A DNA stretch of 64,000 nt from Eudorina sp. 2006-703-Eu-15 (Eukaryota; Chlorophyta; Chlorophyceae; Chlamydomonadales; Volvocaceae): the NCBI GenBank assembly GCA_003117195.1, contig BDSI01000070.1:124501-188500 (forward strand), given 5' to 3'. Shown piece by piece: positions 34,401-48,173 of the stretch (position 1 is the first letter of the stretch; each line of letters opens with the position of its first letter). The position numbers were made by a program, and so were the translations under genes. Below the pieces are notes generated by a model. That model was not told the origin of the DNA. It did not search any database and worked only from the letters and a program-made list of their open reading frames with translations.

Positions 34401-36281
34401 TGGTCTGGGGTGCAAAGAACGGCACGGTACTGCACATGACAACGGCATTGAACATCAACCACCATGGGGGGTATTGATCATGCCTGGCGGGTATCGCGGT
34501 TCGTTGGCCGTTAGTTAGTTAGTGTGCTGAACTGTCTGCTGTGGGCGATACCCGCGCTGAGATGCAGCTGACGTTGCGTGAGCGGGGGCACCTTGCCTCC
34601 GTGCGTCGACGTGCTGGAGTTCAGTTCTGGGTGGCTTATCGGGGGTTAAGGAGTCATGGAATTTCCCTTGAAGTGTTTCCTTCCGTCTGGGTAGCAGGTA
34701 TTCATGTTGTGCTGGTCATGAGCACTCGAGTGCGTCGGGTTGTTCCTGTGGCCCGGTTGGTTGGCTCTTTCTACCATCGGGTATTAATGACTATGTATGG
34801 AAAAGAAGATTGTACTTGAGGCGTGGTCGAATGATATGGGTGTGAATTGAATACTGCCGCTTTTACCTTTCAGGGGTTTCAGGGAACGGCCAGGTCCCCA
34901 TGTTTCTCTTTCTTGATACCCGTCGGCTCGGACGACGTGTTAGGAATACCGTACTTGGGAACACACGCGCACGCCAGCCATGGTTCGAATATTAATTGAA
35001 TAATTGCATGTTGAATAACTCACTCGAGCATTGGGGAGGTCCCCATCGCGCCAAACCCTGTAACGTTCTAACGTAATGTCTAACGTGCTGCGTATATCCA
35101 CATATGTACCTGCATGACGAGGTCCAACGGCAGCTCTGCCCTGGGTCGGATCATGTCGGGTACACGGTCTTGGTCACTATGGAGTAGGGTACCCTGGGCC
35201 GTGCAAATAGCCGTACCCAACGGCGGACATCAAGTGACGCCAACATTCTGTCGTTGGGTTGTGCGGCCGGCGGCTCGCAACTCGGATGTTCACTTCTCTG
35301 TCCTGTGCCGTGCCGTGTTGCAAAGGGTTTCATTCTTGGCTTGAAGTTTTCAGAGTGCACCTTCCGTCGTGCGCACCTCACACAAGTCACAGTCAAGAGT
35401 ATCATGCTCTGCAAATTGGGTTGTTTCGGTCGTGGTAATGGAGATCGCGGAATACGCGAAGAAACGCCTCATAGGGGCTTTCGAAACACCGCATCGTGCT
35501 GACATGCCCACGAAAGTCGTCCATACAGTAACCGACAGGGCCCCCGCGCTGCTGAGCAATTACCTTCAAGATGTATCGCAGAATAGTATCCCAAACTTCG
35601 AAAGTAAAAACGATGGGAGGGTTCGCGGCCCCCAGAGGCAGGGGGCCCAGCCCTTCGGCACATGCAGGAAATTAAGTTTGATCGAAATAAATAAGCTGCC
35701 GATCCCCTTCTGCTTCGCCCATGCTTTCTGGGCTCCTCAGCAAAAACGACTCCTCAACTTCGTGCCCCAACTCCGAACAAACGTACGGCATTTCCATATG
35801 CCGCAATCGTAATGGCTTTGATATACTGACCATTGCTTCTAATCGGCACATGCTTGCTGCTATGTGAAGTGCCCAAACATCAGGGCAGCGGTTGTGTTTG
35901 TATAATTGTCGGTTCACCTTGGTTTTTCGCATCTTGTTCGCGGCATGCCTTGAACTATTCGGTAAGTTTGAATTTCACGCATGATTGCACGAGCCGCCGC
36001 TTTGAATCTGATGTCTGTAATCGTTGTACTTGGTGTGCGCCGCCTGTGCTCGCAGGCCTCCGAAGCTGTTCATGGCCTTGTTTTGGCCGCGCAGCACACG
36101 CACGACAATTTTGGGGGCCATACGGAGCGCCTGCCATTTCCTTGCAAATTCCAACCCCCCCATCGCGCCATCTACCGAAGGCGCTGTGACCGCAGTTGAT
36201 TTTCGGTTATCGGGAAACCTTTTCCCGACATATCGACCTCTGTCTGCAGCAATTCTGTTGCGGGATCTGAGTTATCCCGCC
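31461..36281. other. Gene-poor region, no supported gene
   Basis: The sequence is mixed in composition with G/T-rich stretches resembling untranslated transcript. Open frames are short and overlap on both strands without family similarity. The right end holds the promoter and 5' UTR of the exonuclease gene at 36282. An in-frame ATG at 36024 exists, so the first exon could begin earlier. Confidence 0.35.
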
Positions 36282-39200
36282 ATGACAACCTTGCGACCGC
36301 CCACGCGCAAGGCGGTGCCGGCGCGGCGAGCGCGCGACGTCAACAACGCCAGCACGGACAGCGAAGGCGACGGCACACAACCGTCCTGCTCATACAAGTC
36401 TCGCCGGGGCTGCGCAGCGGGGGGCGAAATGGAGGCCAGGCACGGGACGGCGCGCCCTTCGTCGCGGGCTGCAGCTCCTGGGCGGCTGTCTGAATGTGGG
36501 CCGCGCCTGCACAACGACGCGTACTTCCCTTGCGAGCAGCTACGCAGGTGTTCTTCCGGGTCCCTGTCGCGGCGGCCTGGGCAGAGCGGCGCGGCTGGTG
36601 GGTATCCTTCACCAGCGACCGCCGAGGCGCAACAACAGCAGCAGCAGCAGCAGCGGCAGCGGAGGGGGAATGCGTCACTTTCAGGGGCGGCGTCGATGCA
36701 TGACGACCCGCCCAGTGACGAGTCCTGTCTCAGTCCGGACCTCCCTTGCAAGACGCAGAAACAGAAACAGAAACAGCTACAGAAGCAACACCAGGAGGTG
36801 CAGCGACACCACCTGTGCAACGACAACTCTCTGCGGGGACAGTCAGAACGGCGGGACCCGTCGCACCAATCGCAACCGCACCGGTCTTTGCTTGCTGGCC
36901 AACTGCCAACATGCATCAAGAGCGCGAAGCGGCGGGCGGCGGAGGCGCTGTTGGCAGCGCGTCTAGGCAGCGGGGAAACCCCCTTCGCCGCGCCCACCGC
37001 TTCCGCGGCGCCGCTCCCGCCGTTCCCGCACCATGCCCTAGCGGCGGCCAGCATCGATATGCACTGGTCTGCTGGCTGCACACGCGCCTTATGTAAGGTC
37101 GCTGTCGGGGCGGTAGACGTCTGCAACTGCGCCGCCGCCGGCGCCGCGGTGGCCGTCGCCCAGCTGGGGCTGGGCGCTCGACGCTCCATGTCCTGCTCCT
37201 CCGATGCGGCGCCAGCTGACGACACGGCTTCCGGCGGCTCGCGCTTGGACGGCTCCGAAACCACGTCTCAGCCCACCGCCGCCGGCACATCCCGCGGATC
37301 CGTTGACCCGCCCGACGCCGCCGGTAGCGCCCGGCTCAGCGGCCTGTCCGCGCTGCAGATGCACGTGGACCGTTTAGCCGGACCCGCCGCGGCCGGGCCC
37401 CAGGGGACACACCAGGCGGCGGCGGGGAGCCGGGCTGCGGACGCCGTACCACGTCAGCCGATGCAGGTGCCGGGGCCGCCGCCCAAGCGGGCCCGTCTCA
37501 GCCTCTCCGCGGCCGCCGCCAACAGCCTGGGCGCCGGGCTGTCGCTGGGCGGCGGCGCGCCGGTAGGTGGGACGTCCGCCAGGCAGCAGCAGCAGCACAA
37601 GCAGCAGCAGGGAGCGGGTTCGGACCGGGCGGCCGCCACCAAGGTGCCCTCGTGCGACCCGGGGCGCTGCTGCAAAGCCAAGCTGCAGGAGGCGGCGGTG
37701 GCGATGGCGGGCGTGGCCAAGCGGAACGGAGGGAGCGGCGCGGAGAACGGCGGCGGTGGGGCCGCGGCGGGGGAGGCCGCTCCTGCCGCCACGGAGCCGG
37801 CGGCAGTGACGGGCGGCGTCATGGGGCCGGGCGGTGCCGGTGCTAGTGGCAGTGCCAGCGGCGGTATCCCAGTAGATCCGGTGTGGTGCAGCTTTGAGAT
37901 CACTCTGCCGCATATGAACTGGCAGGTAGGCGGATGAGGGAGGGGGGGGCCGTTTATTCTCCCATCACCACGGCACCGCAACACCGGCACCACCACCACT
38001 AGTCATTTCGCATCGTCGCACCACATGGGAGATGCCGCCGTGGATCGGGCGGAGGCGTTCAGGAGGGGGCATGCGCCCCACTTACATGTCCCGAGACATG
38101 TCCCGAGACCCGAGTTGTGCGGGGAGCTGAGGGGGGAGGGGGTGTTCCACACACAAGCGACGGAAGGTGGGGGCTGCACCGGGAGGGCAGGCCCTGAGGA
38201 TGATAGCGAGCACTGCACCGCAGGCGGGGGACATCCGAGCTTTGGGAGTCCCGGCAGGGAGGCAGGGAGGGGGAAGGCAGGGAGGGAGATGGCAACGAGG
38301 CAGGGGGAGGGAGGGGTATGAATGGTCGTAGTCAGCACTGGACGGCCCTGCTGATGCGGCCGCCGACCCTCCCTCCCGGCGAGAGCTGCTGGGGGCTGCG
38401 CAGGTCCGGGCAGGGGCGGGGGGCGATGGGGTCGGCCGTCAACAGGATCGGAGCGTGAGCCGATCATTTGTCGGTGTCATTGAGGAACGAGGCGGCGTCA
38501 CATATTGCCCTGTCGTGTGACCCCACCCTACGCAGCTGTCATGTGGTGCAATGTGGTGTTGTCTTCCCCGGGGAATGGGTGTGCCCTGTCGCAGGCGGTG
38601 TTCGACGAGCCGCCCGGTGCGCTGCAGCGCTTCAGCATCGCCAAGGGCTATGAGAAACTGGTGCTGCCGCAGGTGGGGCTCAGGGGGCGGTCCAGGGGGA
38701 GCGGGTGGGGCGGACGGACGGACGGACGGACGGGCCACGGAGGGCACCTGGTCCCAGCGAATGGCAGTCGACGCGGGGCTCGAAGGGGAGAGGGCGACAG
38801 TCGTGCCTGGCATGCAAGATAGTAGCACTGCGGGTTTCAGATGGCTGTCTGGGAGCCTTGGATTCCAGGAGGAGGAGGAGTTGCCCCGTTTGCGCGCGGG
38901 CGCACTGACTGGGGTCCTCAGCTCTGAGGCGGGTTTGGGGGGCCGAATGTCCGGGCCAGGGCGGGCAACGAAGCGGCAACCAAGGGGGCAACAAAGAGGC
39001 AACAAAGGGTTGCCGCTGAAGAGGTGTCTCGTGAACAGGGCTTGTTGGCGTCCTGCTATGGCCCAAGGGGGTTCACTGGTCAGCTTGAAGCATGGAGACG
39101 GACAGTGGGGGCATCTGGACTGCAACAGCTAATGCAAGCGCACGCGCGCTGACCTTGGTCTCGTCCTGTACGGCGCAGGGCCTGGTGACGTACATCGTGG

Positions 39201-41322
39201 AGAACGAGCGGCACGTGGGCGATGCGCTGCGCCACTTGAGGGCGGGTATGCAGGTGAGGGCCAGTGGGGGGTGGGGGAGGGAGGGACGGACGGGAGCAGG
39301 GTGGGATGCAGGGACCTGGTAGCCATTTCCAAACTGCGCTTGACTGCCGGGACGAAGGTAAATTGAAAATGGACTGTACCAGGATCTTCATGGAGGCAGG
39401 GACGGAGGGATGGAGGGAGGCGGTTTCGCTGTCTTAACTGACAAAGAGGGAGGGAGGGAGGCAGGGAGGGAGGGAGGCAGGGAAGCCCTATTGGTGGCGG
39501 ATGGATCCACACTCGCAACTTCGGCGCCGCGCCCTGTGCCCCCCCCCCCATGTTCCTGGTCCGCCCCTCTTGATCCTCCTCCTGCTGTGGCGACCCACAC
39601 CCCCCCCCCTGGCCCCTGAGGACCGAAGGACCGCAGAGGGCCGCTCCCATTCCATGTGCGGTTCAGATGAGGCGGAGTGGGTGGAGGGCGGTGTGAATCG
39701 CGTGGGGGTCCGGCTTGCCCTAACCCCTCCCTCCCCTGGCAGCAGCGCAGTTTGAATATGTCTACCAATTTCCTGTACCCCCCTGCCTCGGTCCTCGCCA
39801 CCCGCCCTGGGCCGCCCAGGATCGTCTGGTCGCCATCGACCTGGAGTGGCGCCCCGAGACGGTCGCCGGGCGGGTGTCCCCGGTGGCGCTGCTGCAGCTC
39901 TCCTCCGCCTCCGTGTGCCTGGTGGTGCGCACCTGCTGCATGGGCTACGGACTGCCCCCCGCGCTGGCGGACTTCCTGACGGACCCCTCGGTGGTGCTGC
40001 TGGGCTTCGGGTGGGACAGCGCGGACGAGTCCAAGATGAGGGGCACGTTCGGTCTGGGCAGGGCGGACTTCCGCCGCTTCCTCGACCTGCAGGTGCGCCG
40101 GGTACCGGAGCCGTTGCCGCAGCCGTTCAGTGGGTTGAGTGGTGTAGTAAGGTATTGGGGGTTTAGGGACCGCGATCGGCTGCCCTCCCCCCCTCTCTCA
40201 TCTCGTCCAACCCAACCCACTATCCAACCCCATGTTGCCCCCTCGACGCACTCTTTCTTGATCTGACCGGCGAGGGGGTCATTTACCGCCGCCTCGTCAG
40301 ACTCTACGGTTACCGTGGTTCGACTGTTTCCTATTCTTCTTCTTCTCAGGAACGCTGTTGCGGTGCCGCTGTAAGTAATCCGCCGCCTGTCCCTGTCGGC
40401 CCGCAGGAGGTGGCCGCCAGCCTGGGCTACCACGGCTTCGGCCTGTCCCGCCTGTCCCAGCAGGTGCTGGGTCTGCCCCTCCACAAGTCCAAGTCCATCA
40501 GTCGGTCCAACTGGGCGGCGCCGCAGCTCACCAACCACCAGCTCAAGTACGCCAGCCTGTGAGTGGCGGGGGGCCTCTGGCTGGATGAGCGGAGCAGGGC
40601 TGCGCAGGAACACTTGCGCGCTGCGGTGCCGGCGGGGTGATAGCCACCGGGGGCGGAATTGCCGGAAGGGAAGTGTCAGGGCACCGCCCCACACGCGAGC
40701 TGTGTGGACTACCTCTTGCCCGGCTTTACCCTGCCCCGCCCTGCGGCTGGGGAGGGGAGGAGAGGGGAGGGGAAAGGAGGGGAGGGGTGGCGGACTCGCG
40801 AGAGCAACGCGACAACTGCCATCGGCTCGGTGCCGTTTTGCGGTTTCGCTGTCTTTATTTCGCACTATAGAGGTAGCGGCTGCGCGCAGTGACTTCGGGG
40901 TACAGAGGCGGGTCCTCCAGGCCTCGTAGTAGGGTCTATCGGAACTATTGAGCGCAGCGCCACCACCTCTGCTTAGCACAAGCCCTACCGGACCCACTCA
41001 TAAACAACCCTCCCCGGCTCCGCCCCCTCCCCCCCCCCGCCCTGCCCCCTGCCGCAGAGACGTGTTGGTTGCGGGGCAGCTCTTCCGGGCCCTGCGGCTG
41101 TGGCACTCCTCCCCCAGCCCCTGCGCCGACTGCCGCACCCCCATCGGGGAGCTGATCCTGCCGGGGCCCCTCCGCTGCGGCAACCCCGACTGCGCCATCA
41201 AGCCCGCAACGAACCTGCTCCAGCACCGCTCGCACTGCGCGGCCACCGGCCACCCTGCGAGGTACGGGGGCTGCAACACGTGCGGGCGGCTGTACGCGCT
41301 GCCGCCGCCCGCCGAGGCGTAA
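36282..41322 (+). CDS. DEDDy 3'-5' exonuclease (WRN/EXD-like) with long disordered N-terminus and Cys-rich tail
   Basis: Six exons, 36282-37925, 38595-38672, 39179-39253, 39820-40092, 40407-40558 and 41058-41322 (TAA), give 828 residues. Exon 1 encodes about 548 residues of low complexity: poly-Gln (near 36630-36660), a QKQKQKQLQKQ run, a nuclear-signal-like PPKRARL, and Ala/Gly runs. Exons 2-5 encode the nuclease: AIDLEW supplies D606 and E608 (ExoI), GWDSADESKM supplies D668 (ExoII), and SNWAAPQLTNHQLKYASLDV supplies Y738 and D742 (ExoIII, Y-x3-D). The KSKSISRSNW stretch is typical of WRN/EXD2/MUT-7 relatives. The C-terminus has a Cys/His cluster (CADC, CGNPDC, HRSHC, CNTCG) that may bind zinc. 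Substrate, RNA or DNA, cannot be told. The start is uncertain; 36024 is possible. Confidence 0.85.
39740..39781 (+). repeat. Intronic ACCAATTTCC module, long version
   Basis: CAGCAGCGCAGTTTGAATAT then GTCTACCAATTTCCTGTACC, in intron 3 of the exonuclease gene, about 40 nt before the acceptor at 39819. It matches the DCAF11-like copy at 12119-12160 closely. Confidence 0.8.
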
Positions 41323-43511
41323 TCCTTGGTCAGCCAGTCGTGCTTTGACATTGGACTTTCTTGAGAGGAGCGCCGACCGGACTAGGCCGTTTTGGGGATG
41401 CGGGAGTGGAGATGAGGGCGGACGGACGCGAAGCCGGGGACATTCCCTGGGGCGGTGTGGAGGGAGGGCGGTGCCGGTGTGTGAGACAGACAGACTCGGG
41501 TGCAGATGGGCGAGGGGCAACAGGACTGTGAGCGAGTGCGATGCGCAGAGATACGCCGTGGAGTGTTTACAGTGTTTGTGGTGCTTGTGGTGCTGTTAGG
41601 AGGACAGTGTTGTCAGGAGACAGGGACCAAGTAGGTGACGGATAGGCAGCTAGCTAAGCCAGCCCAGGAGACAGCGGCCTGTTGCGCGCGGGGTGTGAAC
41701 TGCTCGTCCGGCGGGCATTTCCCGAGAGAGGTGTGTCGCAGGACATTAGGACAGAGCGTGAAGCAGTTGAGCTTAGACGAGGAGGCTCCCGCACGAGGGG
41801 CGGGATTGCGTGAGAGTGGAAAAGGTTGCGACGCCGTACGACAAGGGGGTGGGAGTCGCAAATGCTGACCTCAGACGAGGGATGCTGATGGGCATCCACC
41901 AGATATGGAGGTGTGGAGGACGAGGGCGACGGAAGTGCGACGCCAGTTGACCAGCACTCTGGTGGTGGCCGCTGAGTGGATTTGGAGCATCAGGTTTTTC
42001 CCTGCCTAGAGAATGGGACTAGCTTGTGTTGAAGCGGGTAGTGAGGCGGGGTACGATGGGCGAGGTTCGGGGCCGGTTGCGGGCAGCTCGTGCGGCGCTG
42101 CTGGGCGAATACCGTACCGTGATGTCATGCCTGCTGGTACCGGAGAGTGTTCCTGTCAGGATAGCGCGGTGCCGAGGACGTGGGAGATTGTTGTATTTTT
42201 TAAAGAGATATGGGTCTGGGGTTGTGTGCCATCAGGCGGGTTGGTTGTTGGGTTTGAGGAGTCAGCTGGGAGCGATGTCCATGTGGCCTGCTCGGCGGCC
42301 GTTGGATGGACGAGCCTGAACAGGAACAGATTACGGTTGCGATGGACATCGAGTTCGGGGCTTACTGCCCCTGGGGGTGTTGTTCCCTCGCTTTGCTGAT
42401 GTTTGGCCGTGCCTGCATCACAGAACTGCATCGCTGACAGTCGTCAGGCAGCCGCGTCTTGTAGAATTTCTCGCTGTGATACTTGAATCACGTTCCATAT
42501 TCTGTGGAGCTTCAGCAACTAACAACTTGTGGCCACTCAACCATGCGACCTTTACTGCATTGATTGTTTGCACGTAACTCGTTGGGACATTGGCCAAGCT
42601 TTTCCGCGAGGCTCATTTGGAAATACAGAGCTGCAAAGCCACACAGACGGCATCATACGGGGCCGCTGTCAGCAATCAAAATACCTCCACACCCAGCGCA
42701 CTACCGCCTTCTCAGCAGGCCCGCTTGGCGACACGGTACACTAGCCACCTCACCCGCCACGCACCCTTATGTACACACACCCCCTCCCCGCGGGAGGGAA
42801 GGACTGGGCCTCTACCCTACCCGGGGGCTCTACACGGCGGGTGAGACAGAACAAGTCATCCGGGACCACGCATGCATCACAGATACCGTACACCGGCAGA
42901 CATGGGCGCCACTGCACCGGGCATTTTTCTCAACCTCCCGCAACCCGCAGGTCCGCATGTCCAAACGTTATCGCGTCGCCGGCGATCTGGAACGTGTCGC
43001 CGTGAGAGAGTGAGAGAGCGAGCTTCGACCATGGCTCTGTCCGTTTCCGATCCACCCGGGCCGCCTCTGAGCAACCTGGTCACCAGCGCGGGGTGACAAC
43101 CGGCGCCTGCCCTTGCTGTGGACTCCCATCCCGCGCCCCCGGCCCCGGCACCACCGCGCCGGCAGCCTAGGCAGCAGCGTACAATACCCCCCATGATCCG
43201 CTTCCCATTCCCGCGTGAACATCCATTCGCCGCGCGTCCCCCAGCAGGTTCCACAGCTTCGCGGCCGACGGCTCACGCAACTGACGCGGTACTCGTTCGT
43301 CGGCTCGACAAACTGCCGTCTGCCCTCTTGTCCAGTTCGCGACCATACCATTTGCTGCTCCGAGTGCCGCCAACACCATGTCCGGCACACACCAGATCTG
43401 TGCCCCGCTGGTGCGCAACGCCAGCTCCAGGGGGGCACGACAGCGCCACACCCAGCCCCCGCACCGCTGGTGGAAGCGGTCCCAGGGATGCTCCACGGCT
43501 GACAGCGGTCC
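41323..43511. other. Convergent intergenic spacer, exonuclease / IFT25
   Basis: No gene is seen between the two convergent genes. The left half is G/T-rich and probably contains the exonuclease 3' UTR. The right half is C-rich and contains only overlapping short frames on both strands. Confidence 0.45.
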
Positions 43512-44476
43512 CTAAAACTCGTCATCAAAGCCGCCCCCGCCGCCACCGGCCGCGCCGCCGCCCCCGCCGGCGCCGCTCTCGGGCCGTGATCCGCTGAAGC
43601 CCCCCGCGGCGCCTCCGCCAGCGCCGTAGCTCTGCTGCCGCTGCATGCTGCCGTACCCAGGGTCATCGTACCCGCCGTCGTCGTCGCCGCCCACGACCGA
43701 AACCCTGAGCAACAGCGATGGGACCCGTCGGCATACGGCTGGTCTTGATGGCCGTGGACGGCATGGGCCGCAATGCGATGCACTACCTACCGTTCCCCCA
43801 CTTATAACAAGGTACACGACGTTGCTCACACTCTCAATGAAAAGCAGCGCGCAGACCTTCGTGGAGTTAACAACATGACGTCCACACAAGGAAGGCGGCA
43901 GCAGGGGAAGAAGGGTTGCCGGCATGCGTGCTACGTGCGTGTACACACGCCCACCTGTTCACGGTCGCGAACTCGCCGTGTCCCTGCAGGACCATAAATT
44001 TAAGATACTTCGCCCGGATGTTTACTTGATGCACTTCCGTTTGGAGCCGATCTCCGCGGTTGGCGAGCTCTGCAATACATGAGTATGTTCAGCCAGCGAG
44101 CGTCAACTACCACCCCTCCCCCAGCCCGGCCGACACCCACCAACTTCGAAGACTTTCTCGAACGAGTCGGGCTTGTCTTGATCACATTTCTCTACCGCTA
44201 GTTTGCGGACTGTGCGGTGGGCAATACGGCCGTCAGCGGCATGTCTACAGGGACGCGTTGGCGACAGCGAAACTTGCCGTTCAGGGACAACGTCGTTATT
44301 TTTGAGACCCGGATACAAGAGTCCAGCTTAAGCACAAACTCCTGAGGAAACATGCCAGTTGTCACCCAGAACGTGTTGTCCTTGCCATCGAGCATGTTCT
44401 CGGGTGGAAAGCGCTCGTCTGTGCAGGACGCCATAACGATAAGACCTCCATTCTCTTCTCGTGCATAATCCTTCAT
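43512..44476 (-). CDS. IFT25: Intraflagellar transport protein IFT25 (HSPB11)
   Basis: IFT25 pairs with IFT27 in the IFT-B complex and works in ciliary transport. Four exons, 44278-44476, 44141-44209, 43955-44069 and 43512-43704 (TAG), give 191 residues. The sequence follows Chlamydomonas IFT25 closely: MKDYAREENGGLIVMASC, ERFPPENMLDGKDNTFWVTT, GMFPQEFVL, VRKLAVEKCDQDKPDSFEKV, ELANRGDRLQTEVHQVNIRA and LQGHGEFATVNRVSVVG. This is the galactose-binding-like jelly roll. The last about 60 residues are Gly/Ser-rich and end in GGGGFDDEF. Intron 1 is only 68 nt and uses a GC donor (ACG|GCAAGT), since no GT site restores the conserved LSLN|VRKLA join. It lies upstream of NUO5's stop in the same orientation but is a separate gene. 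Confidence 0.96.
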
Positions 44477-45142
44477 CCTGTCACTGCCTGGTCAAGTCAA
44501 GAATCAATTGCAAACTATCAGAGGCCTTGATATAAAAGCTCGAAGCGATCATATGTCATGCACAAGTACTGGGACATTAGAGCATTTTAGGAAGCAAGTC
44601 AATTCACAAGAGGCAATTACCTTACATGAGCGCCAACAGTTACGACATCAGCGCGTCCCGAAGGACACACCATTTAGCACAATCCAAAATATACAAACGC
44701 TCAAAACTATAGCTCAATAAAAACGCATGTCTGCGCACCCGGTGCCTCATCCGCGACCCGCCCTAAGCGGGTCTCCAGCCCGAACAAAGGAACATCTTAC
44801 CCAAAACCTGTCCCCACCAAGGCCAGTCCTGTTTGTAACCACGCGCGCGCACACACGGAAGAGATAAGCCGATGACGCCTAACTTGCGCCTTCAAGCCGA
44901 AGGTACAACATCCCTTCGGGCTATACCCTAATCCGATCCGCTCTGCCCCAAGTCGCCACGGCCACTGTCCAAGTGCCACCCACACACGTGGCGCTCAGTA
45001 AGTCGGCTTACGGCCCTTGGGACGGGATTCCGTGCAAACACCAGGCCATGCGCGGAACCCTTGCATTCCAAACGCTGACTCCAATGCGGCTGCACGCCCT
45101 GTCGTTCAAGCTCTCGCGTTTCCACAGCCCTGTGCGCATCGC
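44477..45142. other. Intergenic spacer, NUO5 3' / IFT25 5'
   Basis: About 670 bp between two minus-strand genes. It must contain the NUO5 3' UTR and the IFT25 promoter. A moderately AT-rich part spans about 44480-44720. No further gene is seen. Confidence 0.4.
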
Positions 45143-47547
<2,405 letters not shown>

Positions 47548-48173
47548 TTTGGCTATCTTTACACAGCAGCGTCCTAACAGCCACCACCAATGCCGACGCC
47601 TATCAAAGGAAGTATATTAACTAATTGTTTGGTGCTGCAACATGTGCCCCGGTGACGGTACGTATGCGTACGGAAGTGGGCAGTTCGCGTCAGTTGGAGC
47701 CTGAGCTGCCTGAGGAAGGATACCAAGATTGCACACTGTCACTTTCACTTGCACATAAGCAAAGTGAGTGATGATCTGCTTGCCAAGAAGCCTCTATGTG
47801 CCGGAGCGTCATCCGCACGAATGCGTGAACACCACGTGTATGGCCCACACGACAGCGACTAAGACACCAGCAAAGTAACCCATCAGGCCCAAACTGCATT
47901 CGTCTCCGATATGTACCATCATATCCAAAGGGGATTTACAGCAGCACACAGTACCACCTGTCCGCAAACATATGCAAACGTATGCATCCGTGCCCAGCGA
48001 TGCGGTAGCATTTACATCATCCCCATCATTACCTCGCTAGGCCCAAACAACAGGCATGTATATGTTCCACATGTACATCACAGCCGCATTCTGGGTCCAT
48101 CCGAACCCGGCAAACAGCCCCCTTATCAGGCCCAGCAGCACCGGCTGCTTCCAGCTCTGGCCATCAACGCCTT
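47548..48173. promoter_or_regulatory. Intergenic spacer with NUO5 promoter
   Basis: About 630 bp between NUO5 and the downstream end of the next minus-strand gene. It holds the NUO5 promoter and the 3' flank of the SARP-repeat gene. No specific site is assigned and no extra gene is seen. Confidence 0.4.

Noticed and set aside
37374..37999. Antisense frames opposite exonuclease exon 1
   Set aside because: Very GC-rich coding DNA keeps all frames open; only the plus frame joins to the nuclease exons.
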